Positions 1 through 8,926 of a stretch of 64,000 nt of DNA are shown piece by piece. The notes under the pieces were generated by a model. It saw nothing but the letters and a program-made list of their open reading frames with translations, did no database searches and was not told the DNA's origin. Position numbers and translations under genes: made by a program. Source of the stretch: Paludisphaera borealis (GTDB lineage: Bacteria; Planctomycetota; Planctomycetia; Isosphaerales; Isosphaeraceae); the NCBI RefSeq assembly GCF_001956985.1, contig NZ_CP019082.1, positions 3,844,001 through 3,908,000 on the forward strand, given 5' to 3'. Numbering within the stretch: the first letter of the stretch is position 1; every line of letters begins with the position of its first letter.

Positions 1-303
1 AGCGGCGCGACGCGGGACGAGCTGGCCGCCAAGGCGCTCGAACAACACACCGAGGAACCGTCGATCGGGATCGTCTCCCTCACCGAGCCCAAGTGGTACC
101 ACCACGACGCCGGCCCCGTCTACCCCCTCGGCGGCGCCTTCGTCGAGTTCCTGATCCGGAAACACGGCGCCGACAAGTTCCTCCGCCTCTACAACGAGAG
201 TCGCGAAAGCCGCTTCAAGCATACGTTCCGCGAGATCTACGACGTCGAACTCGACGCCATGGAATCCGAGTTCTGGAACGACGCCCAGGATCGGGACGGC
301 TGA
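1..303 (+). CDS. C-terminal fragment of a gluzincin-like (peptidase MA type) protein
   Basis: This open frame enters from the left edge and ends at the TGA at 301-303, leaving about 100 residues. The fragment contains YPLGGAFVEFLIRKHGADKF, the helix that follows the zinc site in peptidase MA/M1-like proteins, where a Y-x-x-G-G-x-F-V-x-F-L pattern is followed by a (Y/H)-G-x-D-K-(F/L) motif. The HExxH motif would lie upstream, outside the window, so neither catalysis nor export can be judged. The family call is an inference from one helix only. A DUF1570-like planctomycete peptidase is an equally good description. An L-family repeat follows the stop codon directly. Confidence 0.5.
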   Translation, partial: SGATRDELAAKALEQHTEEPSIGIVSLTEPKWYHHDAGPVYPLGGAFVEFLIRKHGADKFLRLYNESRESRFKHTFREIYDVELDAMESEFWNDAQDRDG

Positions 304-356
304 AACAATCAAAACAGGCTGTCGCGAGCATGCCTTCTCCCCTTGCGGGAGAAGGG
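304..356. repeat. Dispersed repeat, L family copy 1
   Basis: The block carries the palindrome CTTCTCCCCTTGCGGGAGAAG next to a conserved tail. Read on the minus strand, the tail (GCATGCTCGCGACAGCCTG and onward) matches the tails of the copies at 3651-3825 and 7366-7440. It lies just after the stop codon of the left-edge gene and before asnB. Confidence 0.7.
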
Positions 357-496
357 AATTCGGCTCCGACCCGCATGCAATTCCAACTCAAATCCAAACC
401 GCGCTGGACCGCGACGCCCGGCCGTCGCAACCATGGAGTCAACTGAGCCCGGGAAGACGCTCCCGGCGGTTGCATCGACGTCGAAAGGCAATCTCC

Positions 497-2419
497 ATGT
501 GCGGCATCTGCGGGGCGGTCTGGAATGACGCCGGCGAGGCTCTGGGCGAAGACCGCCTGACAGCCATGATGGATCGGATCGTCCATCGCGGGCCGGACGA
601 TTCGGGGGTTTATCGCGACGACCACGCGGCCCTCGGGTTTCGACGGCTGGCGATCGTCGACCTGGCGGGGGGCCATCAGCCGCTGTCGAACGAGGACGGG
701 ACGGTCTGGACTGTCTTCAACGGCGAAATCTACAACTTCCAAGAGCTGCGCCATAGGCTCGAAGCCAAGGGGCACACGCTCCGATCCAAAGGCGATACCG
801 AGGTTCTGGTCCACCTCTACGAAGACATGGGAACCCGGATGTTCCCCCTGCTGCGCGGGATGTTCGCGCTGGCGATATGGGACGCCCCCCGGCGCACGCT
901 GGTGCTCGCCCGCGACCGCCTGGGGCAGAAGCCGCTCGTCTACCGCCGTCACGGCGGCCGGCTGACGTTCGCCAGCGAGCTGAAGGCGCTGCTCGCCTTG
1001 CCTGAAAGCCAGATCCCGCGCCGGATCGACGCGATCGCCCTCGACCAGTATCTCACCTACGGCTACGTGCCGCACCCGAGGACGATCCTGGAAGGGGTCG
1101 AGAAGCTCCCGCCGGCGCACTTCGCGGTCTGGCACGACGGCGAGATGCGGATCGAGCGGTACTGGAGCCCCGACTGGAACCGCGAGAATCGGCGGTCGTT
1201 CGAGGACGACGCCGACGAGCTTCGCGCGACGCTGGGCGACGCGGTGCGCGAGCAGATGATCGCCGACGTCCCCCTCGGCGCGTTCCTGTCGGGCGGGATC
1301 GATTCGACGATCATCGTCGGCCTGATGCAGCAAGCCGCGACCCGGCCGGTGAAGACGTTCGCGATCGGCTTCCCCGACGCCGCATACGACGAGACCGCCT
1401 TCGCCGAGATGGCCGCGAAACACCTCGGCACCGAGCACCACACGTTCGTCGTCGAACCCCAGGCGTGGGAGACGCTCCCGGGTCTCGCCCGGCAGTTCGA
1501 CGAGCCGTTCGCCGACAGCTCGGCGCTGCCCACCTGGCACGTCGCCAAGGAGACCCGCCGCGCGGTGACGGTCGCCCTGACCGGCGACGCGGGCGACGAG
1601 TTGTTCGGCGGTTACGATCGCTACCGGGCGCTCGCCGTGACCGAGCTGTTCCATCGCCTGCCGGCCCGCCCGCGACGGTGGCTCGGCGGGACGATGACGC
1701 GCGTGCTTCCTCGTTCCGGGAAGGCGAAATCGCGGCTGCGGGCGGTCGAGCGGATCTTCGAAAGGATCAACGAGCCGGCCCGCGACCGCTACCTGGGCTG
1801 GATGACGACGTTCGACGAGACCGCCCGACTCTCGCTCTACGACAACGACCAGCTCGACCGCCTGGCCTCGCAAGCTTCCAGCCTGTCCGACCCCCGCCTC
1901 GGCGACCCCGCCGCCTTGCTCGCCCGCGCGTTCGCGTCGGCCCGGGGCCGCGACACGGTGACGCAGGCGATGGTCAGCGACGTGCTCATGTATCTGCCCG
2001 GCGATCTTTTGTTCAAGGTCGACATGGCGAGCATGGCGCACAGCCTGGAATGCCGGGGGCCGTTCCTCGACCATCGAGTCGTCGAATTGGCCTCGGCCAT
2101 GCCGCTCGACCGCAAGATGAAGTTCCGGCCGGGACGGTCGAAGGTCGTGCTCAAGCGGGCGTTCGCCGACCTGATCCCCAAGCCGATCCAGACGCGCCGG
2201 AAGATGGGCTTCGGCGTCCCCGTGGGCCGCTGGTTCCAGAAGGAATTGCGGGCCGAGCTGTCCGAAATCCTCCTCGACCGCTCGACCCTGGAACGCGGCC
2301 TGTTCCGCCCCGAAGCCGTCCACGCCCTCGTCGACGACCACGTCGCCGGCCGCCGCGAGCACGGACACCGCCTCTGGGCCTTGGTGATGCTCGAACTCTG
2401 GATGCGGAACTACGCCTAG
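497..2419 (+). CDS. asnB: Glutamine-hydrolysing asparagine synthase family protein
   Basis: The enzyme would transfer ammonia from glutamine to an aspartyl or related carboxylate in an ATP-dependent cytosolic reaction. The start is fixed by MCGICGAVW, because processing exposes the catalytic Cys of a class II glutamine amidotransferase; the frame is open further upstream but lacks the family start. The N-terminal Ntn domain covers about residues 1-210. The PP-loop SGGIDS is at about 265-270, and the C-terminal synthetase domain contains TGDAGDELFGGYDRYRA. At 640 residues it fits the longer AsnB-type amidotransferases, some of which act in polysaccharide or exosortase-linked loci rather than in asparagine supply. 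No capsule genes are adjacent, so the true substrate is open. Confidence 0.9.
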   Translation: MCGICGAVWNDAGEALGEDRLTAMMDRIVHRGPDDSGVYRDDHAALGFRRLAIVDLAGGHQPLSNEDGTVWTVFNGEIYNFQELRHRLEAKGHTLRSKGDTEVLVHLYEDMGTRMFPLLRGMFALAIWDAPRRTLVLARDRLGQKPLVYRRHGGRLTFASELKALLALPESQIPRRIDAIALDQYLTYGYVPHPRTILEGVEKLPPAHFAVWHDGEMRIERYWSPDWNRENRRSFEDDADELRATLGDAVREQMIADVPLGAFLSGGIDSTIIVGLMQQAATRPVKTFAIGFPDAAYDETAFAEMAAKHLGTEHHTFVVEPQAWETLPGLARQFDEPFADSSALPTWHVAKETRRAVTVALTGDAGDELFGGYDRYRALAVTELFHRLPARPRRWLGGTMTRVLPRSGKAKSRLRAVERIFERINEPARDRYLGWMTTFDETARLSLYDNDQLDRLASQASSLSDPRLGDPAALLARAFASARGRDTVTQAMVSDVLMYLPGDLLFKVDMASMAHSLECRGPFLDHRVVELASAMPLDRKMKFRPGRSKVVLKRAFADLIPKPIQTRRKMGFGVPVGRWFQKELRAELSEILLDRSTLERGLFRPEAVHALVDDHVAGRREHGHRLWALVMLELWMRNYA

Positions 2420-2569
2420 AGGTACAAGCCATCATGGCGCCACTGCTTCCGAGCCGTCTGGGCGAGAATTCGCAGAGCCGTCGCAAACAAATCCTCGTCT
2501 CGTGCGTCTAACTTCTCGTCGTCCCACTTCTGAAGCTTCCAGGACGGTCCTGACGAAAGGCTCACGACC

Positions 2570-3574
2570 ATGCGGCGTCTTCTCCTCGTCTCGGCGTGCG
2601 GGATCGTCCCCTTGATCGGTTGCGGCTATGAATCGGCCAGGGAGTCCACGGCGACGGTTTCCATCCCGGCCGCCGCGGAGTCTCCGAGCGTGGCGGTCGC
2701 GAAACGGACCGAGATGGCGGGGCAGGGGATGGGGGGTATGGGCGGGATGATGGGCTCCAGGAAGGGGATGATGGTCGCCGACGGCGCCGTCGCGACGACC
2801 GTCGCCGTCCTCCAGCTATCCGACGCCGCCGTTCCTCCCAACGCGTCGGGGATCTCACGGAAGGTCGTCTACGACGCGACGCTCGAACTGCTGGTCGACA
2901 GCATCGAACCGGCCTCGAAGCGGGTCCCCGAGCTAGTCGAGGATGCTCAAGGCTACATCTCCGAGCAGACCATGACGGGCTCGCCGGGAGCCCAGCGGAC
3001 GGAGCGGTGGAAACTCCGCATCCCCGTCGAGCGGTTCGATTCGTTCGTCGAGGCGGTCAAGCCGATGGGCGAGCTGGCGCAGTTCAACCGCACCTCGCAG
3101 GACGTCACCGCCGAGTTCTACGACGTCGAGGCGCGGATCAAGAACAAGAAGGTCGAGGAGCAGACGCTCAACAAGATCCTCCAGGAACGCTCGGGCAAGC
3201 TCGAAGACGTGCTGAAGATCGAGATCGAGCTGAGCCGGGTACGCGGCGAGATCGAACAGATGCAGGGCCGAATTCGGGTGCTCGAAAACCTGTCGTCGCT
3301 CGCCACGCTGACGCTGAACGTCCGCGAGCGCGACAAGTTCGCGCCGGCCGCCCCGGTGGTCGCCGACTTCCCAACCCAGATCGCCCGCACCTGGCACGCC
3401 TCGGTCCTGAGCCTCACGGACCTGGGCAAGGGCCTCGTGCTGTTAGCCGTGAGCTGGGCGATCTGGATTCCGCTCCTGGCGCTGCTGGCGGTCTTCGCCT
3501 GGATCGTTCTGCGACGGATCGGCCCGATCATTCGGAAGCTTCCTCAAATCCTCGCCACGCCGCGCGGCGAATAA
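2570..3574 (+). CDS. DUF4349 domain lipoprotein
   Basis: This 334-residue protein has a lipoprotein signal ending in LIGC (Cys18), then a Gly/Met-rich low-complexity stretch (about 45-65, GMGGMGGMMG), then a DUF4349 domain from about residue 95. The domain shows the typical KVVYDATLELLV start, a predicted coiled coil (about 185-235: KNKKVEEQTLNKILQERSGK) and a single membrane segment near 290-312 followed by a basic tail. The family is thought to sit in the membrane with the coiled coil outside, but its role is unknown. The Met-rich segment could bind metal, which is speculation. The gene is monocistronic: 150 bp follow asnB, and an L repeat lies downstream. Confidence 0.85.
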   Translation: MRRLLLVSACGIVPLIGCGYESARESTATVSIPAAAESPSVAVAKRTEMAGQGMGGMGGMMGSRKGMMVADGAVATTVAVLQLSDAAVPPNASGISRKVVYDATLELLVDSIEPASKRVPELVEDAQGYISEQTMTGSPGAQRTERWKLRIPVERFDSFVEAVKPMGELAQFNRTSQDVTAEFYDVEARIKNKKVEEQTLNKILQERSGKLEDVLKIEIELSRVRGEIEQMQGRIRVLENLSSLATLTLNVRERDKFAPAAPVVADFPTQIARTWHASVLSLTDLGKGLVLLAVSWAIWIPLLALLAVFAWIVLRRIGPIIRKLPQILATPRGE

Positions 3575-3650
3575 AAGGAGGAGGCGCCGCGATCGACGCC
3601 TGACCTCCACGTGTTGATTGCTGTGGAGTCGCGGCCGGGATGAGTTCGCT

Positions 3651-3825
3651 TCCCTTCTCCCCTTGCGGGAGAAGGCAGCCCGCAGGGACGGATGAGGGGT
3701 CCTCGATCGCCGACGCGGTTGAAGAGAAGACTGTTATGATCAACCCCTCATCCGGCCTTCGGCAGCCTTCTCCCGCAAGGGGAGAAGGCGTGCTCGCGAA
3801 GGCCTCGTTGGATCGCTGTTCGCGG
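3651..3825. repeat. Dispersed repeat, L family copy 2 (long inverted repeat)
   Basis: Two arms of about 45 bp (3652-3699 and 3744-3788) are near-perfect reverse complements, each built round CTTCTCCCCTTGCGGGAGAAG. The right arm continues into the tail shared with the copies at 304-356 and 7366-7440. It fills the gap between two convergent genes, where a transcript from either side would fold into a strong hairpin. Confidence 0.8.
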
Positions 3826-3841
3826 CCGTGAGTCAACCACG

Positions 3842-4012
3842 CTACACCGCTGGCGGGCCGGACCGGCCGAAGATCAGCGAGACGATGAACAGGATGAGGA
3901 AGACAAACACCAGGATCTTGGCGATGTAGGCCAGGTCTCCTTGAAGTCCGCCAAATCCCAGTAGCCCCGCGATGATCGCGAGAACGAAGAAGGCGATAGC
4001 CCAGCGCAACAT
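3842..4012 (-). CDS. DUF1328 small membrane protein
   Basis: A 56-residue peptide that is almost entirely two hydrophobic helices: [20 protein letters not shown], then a second segment ending [12 protein letters not shown]. The sequence follows the DUF1328 (YtjA-like) pattern closely. I chose the start at 4012 because MLRW is the family start and AAAGGG lies at a proper distance upstream; an in-frame ATG six codons earlier is possible. Members are widespread inner-membrane peptides, often stress-linked, with no assigned reaction. It is transcribed alone, convergent with the DUF4349 gene and divergent from the large membrane protein at 4652. Confidence 0.85.
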   Translation of the reverse strand: MLRWAIAFFVLAIIAGLLGFGGLQGDLAYIAKILVFVFLILFIVSLIFGRSGPPAV

Positions 4013-4651
4013 GGCGATTGACCCTTTCATGGAAGGAAATGCGTACCGGAGGCGGACACGCCGCGGCGCGAACGGTCCCTGGCACCATCAAATACGGCAA
4101 GCGAAAAGCAAGACGCTCCGACGAAAACATGTTGATTCGGAACTCAGACGCGCCGCCGGCCGCCGAACATCCCGGTCCCGACGCGCATCGGCTCGTCCTG
4201 TTGAATCCGTCGTTCACATCTCGACGTACACGCCACAGTTAAGCAAACGCGATGCCGTTCGCCGCTCGCCGCCGCAACTCGCGCCCGCCGGGCTTCCCCG
4301 GCCTCCGTCGCGCAGGCCGGTGCGCATCCCCGCGCGACGCTGCACCCACGCGGCGTTCGCAGAGAAGCATGAAGGCTTACTCAATCGTTCGGGCTCGGCT
4401 CGGGAGGAAAACCGGCGGATGGGGTGAATCGGGCGCATGCCGATGGTCGATAACGGATCGCATGGACGCACATCACGATCGGTCCGCGACGAGAGGATGA
4501 TGCTGTGCACCTGGGAACCGAGCGAACGCCTATCCCCCGATCGGCGGCTTTGTGGTATGGTTCGACCACGACCACGTCGTCAAGATCGTCCGCCGGGGCT
4601 CCGGCTGAGGACGAAGGATCGGCTACTTTCCCGTTCAGAGCCAGTATCACG
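4013..4651. other. Intergenic region between divergent genes
   Basis: About 640 bp separate the DUF1328 gene from the membrane protein at 4652. Reading frames here have no recognisable domain and no convincing ribosome site. The reading frame of the next gene is open back to 4505. I see no hairpin or repeat of the families found elsewhere; promoters for both flanking genes must lie here. Confidence 0.4.
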
Positions 4652-6574
4652 ATGGGAACGCGTGTGCTGCGACCTACGCGAGTGGACGCCTTGAAGCGGA
4701 TTCGTCTCGCCCCGACGGCGGTGCACGCCCCCCGGCCGCTCGTCCGTCCCGCGCCGCGGTCGGCGATCTTCTTCCCGCTGGTCGTCCTGCTCGCGGTCTT
4801 GCCCGGCATGGCGGCCCTGCGGTCGTGGGATCTGACGCTTCCAGGACCGCTCTGGGGACTGCGGGCGATGGCCGTGGTCGACGGCCTGAAGCTCGACCAG
4901 ACGGCGGCGGCGGACGACATCAAACCGGTGCGCGAGTCGGCCGGCTTCCGGAGCGTGGCGCTCCAGCCGCCGTTGTACGCGTGGCTCGCGGCGGTCGGTC
5001 TGACCCTTAGCGGCGATTGCGACCCGCTCGCGTGCGTGCTCCCGAGCTATATGGCGGGCGTGATCGTCGTCATCCTGATGTACTTCCACGGCCGACTCTG
5101 GCGCGGGGGCGGGGTGGGGTTCACCGCGGCCCTCCTGATGAGTTTCAACCCCCACCTGCTGCTGCGGATGCAGGAAGTCACCCCCAGCACCCTGGCCCTG
5201 GCGGGGGCGCTCGCTTGCCTGTTCTGTTACGGCCGGCGGACCCAGTGCGTCATCGAATCGGCCGGGGCGGGGGGGGCGGCGGCCTTCTGGACGATGGTCG
5301 GAGGCCTGGCGCTGGGGCTGTCGCTGCTGGCGGTCGAGGGGCTGGGGCTGCTCGTCATCCCCGTGGTGCTGCTCCATCAGGTCTACCTGCGAGCCGGCGC
5401 CGACGCCGACCCGAGCTTCCGCCCCCGGACTCGAAACGCCCGGTTGGCGTCGTGGTGCAAGGTCGGCGGCGGGCTCGGCGACGTCCTCCTGGCGCTGGGC
5501 GTCGCCCTGGCGACGGCCGCGCCCTGGCGGCTGTATATGATCTATAATCACGGATGGGACGCCGTGGCCGCCCTCAACGCGCCTCCGGTGGGCTGGGAGA
5601 CCGGCTCGGCGAACCTGCTGGCAACGCTGCTCGCCCTGTCGCCGGTGACGCTCCCCCTGGGCCTCTACGGCGCGGTCCGGATGATCCGCCTGGCGCTCAC
5701 CGCCGAGACCGAGGACCGCGAGACCATCGGCGGCTCGCTCTGGGTGGTCTGGCTGGCGGTGTCGGCCCTGGCGCTGTCGCTGTGGCCGAACGGCCCGCGT
5801 CCGTCGCTCGAATTGTTCCTGCTCGTCCCGCTCAATCTGCTGGCGGCGTCGACGGTCGCCGACCTGGTCAACCGCCGGGTTTCGGTGCGGGCGTTGGTCG
5901 GCCTGGCGCCGGCCACCGCGCTGGCGATCGCATGGTGGGCCGGCGAGGAGCTGCGGGGGGGCGTCGAAGACCTGTTCAACGGCCGGGCGGGCGCCGCGAC
6001 GATCCTGGGCCTGCACGTGACCTTCGACCTGATCGTGATCTCGGTGCTGCTGACGCGCGGTCTCGACCGCTGGGCGCGCGGCCGCGACGACCGCCAGCGC
6101 CGGGTGCTGACCGCGTTCTTGCTCGCGACGCTGGCCGTGGCCGTCGGCGCGGGGGTCCGTGAAGTCGTTTTCCGCCACAGCGAGACGAACGACCTGCTGA
6201 TGTTGCGGACGATGATCCTGCGGCGGAACCGCGAGCAGCCGTTCCACGTCGTCGCCGTGGTCAGCCCGCACTCGGTCCTCGCCCTGCCGTCCGACGAGGC
6301 CGCCGCCGCGTCGATGCTCGACGCGCCCTACCCGGGCGGTCGGCTCCGGTTCATCCTCCGCACCGCACTGCCGAACCTGCCCCAGCTCGACCTCACCGAC
6401 ATCGACGAGCTGCTCTCGTTGCCGGACGAGCCGCGACTCGTCATCCTCTACGGTGCCGGCCAGCGGCTTTCTTACGCCGTCCAGTCGCGGCTCGGCCTGG
6501 AAGCGATCCACCCCGGCCGCACCGGCATCCTCGACGCCTACGCCACAGCCTCGAACCGCGGCGCGCGGCGCTGA
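4652..6574 (+). CDS. Polytopic membrane protein, GT39/ArnT-like glycosyltransferase topology
   Basis: About 640 residues with a basic N-terminus, a first membrane helix (SAIFFPLVVLLAVLPGMAAL), a soluble loop, then eight or more further hydrophobic segments and a soluble C-terminal domain (from about residue 520). The layout, and QPPLYAWLAAVGL after the first loop, resemble GT-C glycosyltransferases of the GT39/ArnT group that use polyprenyl-phosphate sugars. The acidic pair expected in the first loop is not clear here, so transferase activity is an inference. The frame is open upstream to 4505, but those residues look non-coding, and the ATG at 4652 is the likelier start although no strong ribosome site precedes it. 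No neighbour indicates a substrate. Confidence 0.6.
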   Translation: MGTRVLRPTRVDALKRIRLAPTAVHAPRPLVRPAPRSAIFFPLVVLLAVLPGMAALRSWDLTLPGPLWGLRAMAVVDGLKLDQTAAADDIKPVRESAGFRSVALQPPLYAWLAAVGLTLSGDCDPLACVLPSYMAGVIVVILMYFHGRLWRGGGVGFTAALLMSFNPHLLLRMQEVTPSTLALAGALACLFCYGRRTQCVIESAGAGGAAAFWTMVGGLALGLSLLAVEGLGLLVIPVVLLHQVYLRAGADADPSFRPRTRNARLASWCKVGGGLGDVLLALGVALATAAPWRLYMIYNHGWDAVAALNAPPVGWETGSANLLATLLALSPVTLPLGLYGAVRMIRLALTAETEDRETIGGSLWVVWLAVSALALSLWPNGPRPSLELFLLVPLNLLAASTVADLVNRRVSVRALVGLAPATALAIAWWAGEELRGGVEDLFNGRAGAATILGLHVTFDLIVISVLLTRGLDRWARGRDDRQRRVLTAFLLATLAVAVGAGVREVVFRHSETNDLLMLRTMILRRNREQPFHVVAVVSPHSVLALPSDEAAAASMLDAPYPGGRLRFILRTALPNLPQLDLTDIDELLSLPDEPRLVILYGAGQRLSYAVQSRLGLEAIHPGRTGILDAYATASNRGARR

Positions 6575-6594
6575 GGAGCCATCGGGACCGTGCG

Positions 6595-7089
6595 TCAGTG
6601 CGCGACTGTCACCGCGTTGACGACGTTCTCGGCGATCTCGGTGAGCAGGTCGTCGGTCCGTTTCTCTTCCGCGAGCGAATCGCCGAGGAGCTTCTTGATC
6701 CTGATCTCGCCGAGGAGGCCGGCCCAGGTGCAGAGGCAGCCATAGCTGGCGATCTCGTAGTGCTCGACCTTCTGCGCGGCGGCGATCATGGCGGCGTCCT
6801 TCACGTCCGGCGGCGCATCGAGTTCGAGGATCTCCTTGCCCTCGTCGAGCAGGCCCTGCATCGCGCGGCACTTCTTGGCGCGGATCGGCTGGCCGAGCAG
6901 TTCGAGAACCTCTTCGAGACGATGGACGTGGAGCTTGGTCTCTTCCAGATGCTTCTCGAACGCCTTGCGAAGGTGCGGGCTCGACGCCGTCCTGGCCATC
7001 TTGGGAAGCGCCTTGAGGAGTTGCTTCTCCGCGTCGAACGTGTCGCGGACAACGTCGATCATCAGATCGGACAAGGTTTGAATCTTCAT
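6595..7089 (-). CDS. DUF892 (YciE/YciF-type) ferritin-like protein
   Basis: A 164-residue all-helical protein beginning MKIQTLSDLMIDVVRDTFDAEKQ, the usual opening of the DUF892 family. The repeated acidic and His residues expected of a ferritin-like four-helix bundle are present: D-A-E-K-Q near 18, E-x-H-x-x-R-L-E near 50-60, KVEHYEIASYG near 110, and a late E-E-K-x-T-D. Family members are stress-induced diiron-like proteins of uncertain activity. The start was chosen at the canonical MKIQ; the frame is open upstream but that part looks non-coding. It lies convergent to the membrane protein, with 20 bp between their stop codons. Confidence 0.88.
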   Translation of the reverse strand: MKIQTLSDLMIDVVRDTFDAEKQLLKALPKMARTASSPHLRKAFEKHLEETKLHVHRLEEVLELLGQPIRAKKCRAMQGLLDEGKEILELDAPPDVKDAAMIAAAQKVEHYEIASYGCLCTWAGLLGEIRIKKLLGDSLAEEKRTDDLLTEIAENVVNAVTVAH

Positions 7090-7365
7090 CGAGCAACTCC
7101 GTAAATCGAGTCGAGTCGGTCTTCGCGTCGCGGACTCTTGCCGTCGGGACACATGCCAGTAAACAAATCGAGGCAAATCCGGCGCCGCGCCCGCCGGGAA
7201 ACGCCCCGCGACACGAGTTCCCAACTGGAGAACGCAGCTCCCTCGACGCTTGAACGCATCGACGCATCGCTGGGTTGCTATCACGATGCTAGGAAGTGTC
7301 CTTGGGATGTATCGGTCTTCCTTATCGCGGTTTTCCTTGGAGATTCACACGAGCCGAGGCAGAAA

Positions 7366-7440
7366 TCCCTTCTCCCCTTGCAGGCGCAAGAGGAGAAAGT
7401 ATGCTCGTGGCAGCCTGTTTTGATGGCTGTTCGCAACCCG
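7366..7440. repeat. Dispersed repeat, L family copy 3 (partly decayed)
   Basis: CCTTCTCCCCTTGCA begins a decayed hairpin followed by the shared tail TATGCTCGTGGCAGCCTG and so on, matching the copies near 304 and 3790. It lies in the 370-bp gap between the DUF892 gene and the secreted protein at 7459; nothing else is visible in that gap. Confidence 0.65.
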
Positions 7441-7458
7441 GGACGATGCCGCGCCCGT

Positions 7459-8220
7459 TCACTTGGGCTCGGCGAAGGTCTCGGCGGGGAGGTTTTCCTC
7501 GACTTTGAAGTCGACGACGGTCTGCTCGATGAACGGCTCGCCGTCGCGCGTGCTGACGACCTTCGTGGGCCGCTTGACGCCGCCGAAGTCCTTGTAGTCG
7601 GAGAACAGGCTCGCCTGCTCGAACTCCTCGCCGTTCCAGCCGGCGACACGGGCCACGGCCTTGACGGGCAGGCCGCTCTCCTTGTCGAAGAAGAGGCGGA
7701 AGTCCTTGCCGTCGGGGCCGACGATTTTGAGGACGTCGGCCGGCTTGTCGCCCACCTTCTCCTCGCCGTCGGCCGACACCTTGAACCCCTTGCCCTTGAG
7801 GCGGGTCGGCAGGGCCGGCGAGACGATCAGGTACAGCGTCCGCTTCTCGCGGGCGATGTCGTCGGCGCCGAGGTCTTGCTGGTTGTCGTTGAACTTCCTC
7901 CAGCCCTTGTCGCCGTTGACGATCGTCGAGCCCTTGATCGGGTTGCCGCCGAACTCGGCGTCGAAATCAATATGTATGCGATCGTCGCCCTGGAACGTCA
8001 CGCTGGTGTTGAACTTGCCCTCGCCGCCGTTCACGGTCAGTTTCCCCTCGGCTTTCCAGGACGCGGCCTGGATCTTCGCCAGCTTCTCCTCGCCCCCCAA
8101 CGCCTTGACGGCCTTGTCGAGAATCTCGACGGCCTTCGCGTCGTCGGCCTTCGACGGGCCCGTCATGCCGAACAAAAGCAAGGCGGAAGCCGCCGGCGCC
8201 GCAATCCAAGATCGTCTCAT
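7459..8220 (-). CDS. Secreted LolA-like / outer-membrane lipoprotein-sorting-like protein
   Basis: A 253-residue protein with a Sec signal (MRRSWIAAPAASALLLFGMT, cleavage likely before DDAKAVEIL). The mature part opens with a DKAVKALGGEEKLAKIQA helix, a hallmark of planctomycete periplasmic proteins of the LolA/LppX-like fold. It continues as alternating beta strands ending FKVEENLPAETF, where LolA-like domains also end. A role in carrying a lipid or lipoprotein is possible; no partner (LolB, LolCDE) is nearby. The start at 8220 is favoured by AAGGA upstream; an earlier in-frame start at 8244 would add eight residues. Confidence 0.7.
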   Translation of the reverse strand: MRRSWIAAPAASALLLFGMTGPSKADDAKAVEILDKAVKALGGEEKLAKIQAASWKAEGKLTVNGGEGKFNTSVTFQGDDRIHIDFDAEFGGNPIKGSTIVNGDKGWRKFNDNQQDLGADDIAREKRTLYLIVSPALPTRLKGKGFKVSADGEEKVGDKPADVLKIVGPDGKDFRLFFDKESGLPVKAVARVAGWNGEEFEQASLFSDYKDFGGVKRPTKVVSTRDGEPFIEQTVVDFKVEENLPAETFAEPK

Positions 8221-8354
8221 GTGTGGTCCTTGCGCTGATGCCAAGATGACGAAATTCCCGAGGCGAGCTTATCAGATCGGCGGACGATTTGAACGGGGGA
8301 GCGTACCTCGCCGCGCCGAGATTCCCAGACGCGGCCGGTCCGCTCTCGCGATGG

Positions 8355-8807
8355 TCAGTCGGCGTGTTTCTTGAGGACGAACAGCAACTGCTTGTCCTTC
8401 GTCTTGAACTCGCGGGGGATCTCGCCGCCGGGCAGCGCGTAGATGAGCCGGACCTTGTCGCCCTTCTTCTCGATCAGGCCCTGGGCTATCTGGTTCTCGT
8501 CGGCGGCGAGCTTGCTGGTCAGGGTGATCTTGCCGACGCCGTGCTCGCCGGCTTTCAGCTCGTAAGTCGCGCCGTAGACCTCTTTTTCTTCCTTGTCCAT
8601 GACGACCACCCGGTCCTTGGTGAACTGGACGGTCGAGCCCTTGATCCGCTCGTCGGGCTCCTTGACGCCGAATTTCTCGCCCGAAACGATCTCGTAGCCG
8701 CCGACCAGATCCTCGGCCTTGAGGGCGTCGTCGGCCCTGGAAACCGGGGCGGGAAAAGCGGCGAGCACGAGGGAAATCACATTCAGACCGATCGTCGCGC
8801 ACAGCAT
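8355..8807 (-). CDS. TIGR03067-like secreted small protein
   Basis: About 150 residues with a signal peptide (MLCATIGLNVISLVLAAFPA) followed by LKAEDLVGGYEIVSGEKFGV, matching the L-x-G-x-(W/Y)-x-(V/I)-V-S-x-E pattern of the TIGR03067 lipocalin-like family, which is expanded in planctomycetes. The end differs from the classical RP-x-x-F motif (IPREFKTKDKQLLFVLKKHAD), so it is a divergent member. Function is unknown; the fold predicts a small beta barrel outside the cytoplasm. The ATG at 8807 has GGAGA at good spacing, which argues against the longer frame starting at 8864. It shares orientation with the LolA-like gene downstream, 134 bp away, and may be cotranscribed. Confidence 0.7.
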   Translation of the reverse strand: MLCATIGLNVISLVLAAFPAPVSRADDALKAEDLVGGYEIVSGEKFGVKEPDERIKGSTVQFTKDRVVVMDKEEKEVYGATYELKAGEHGVGKITLTSKLAADENQIAQGLIEKKGDKVRLIYALPGGEIPREFKTKDKQLLFVLKKHAD

Positions 8808-8926
8808 GGGTCGCGTCTCCCAGAGAGGGCGTTCGAGAGGCCGGCGAAAGGCGTCGACCATCAACGCTTAACGATCCGGCAATTCCGGCGCCGCGCGGTC
8901 GGGTCGGACGGTCTTCGTGAGGAGGT

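Noticed and set aside
215-2368. 717-codon open frame antisense to asnB
   Set aside because: High-GC antisense shadow: composition follows the asnB codon positions and it has no domain; asnB has full catalytic motifs.
4580-7267. 895-codon open frame antisense to the membrane protein and DUF892 gene
   Set aside because: Arg/Gln/Gly/Pro-rich low-complexity product typical of antisense GC-rich DNA; the opposite-strand genes have clear domains.
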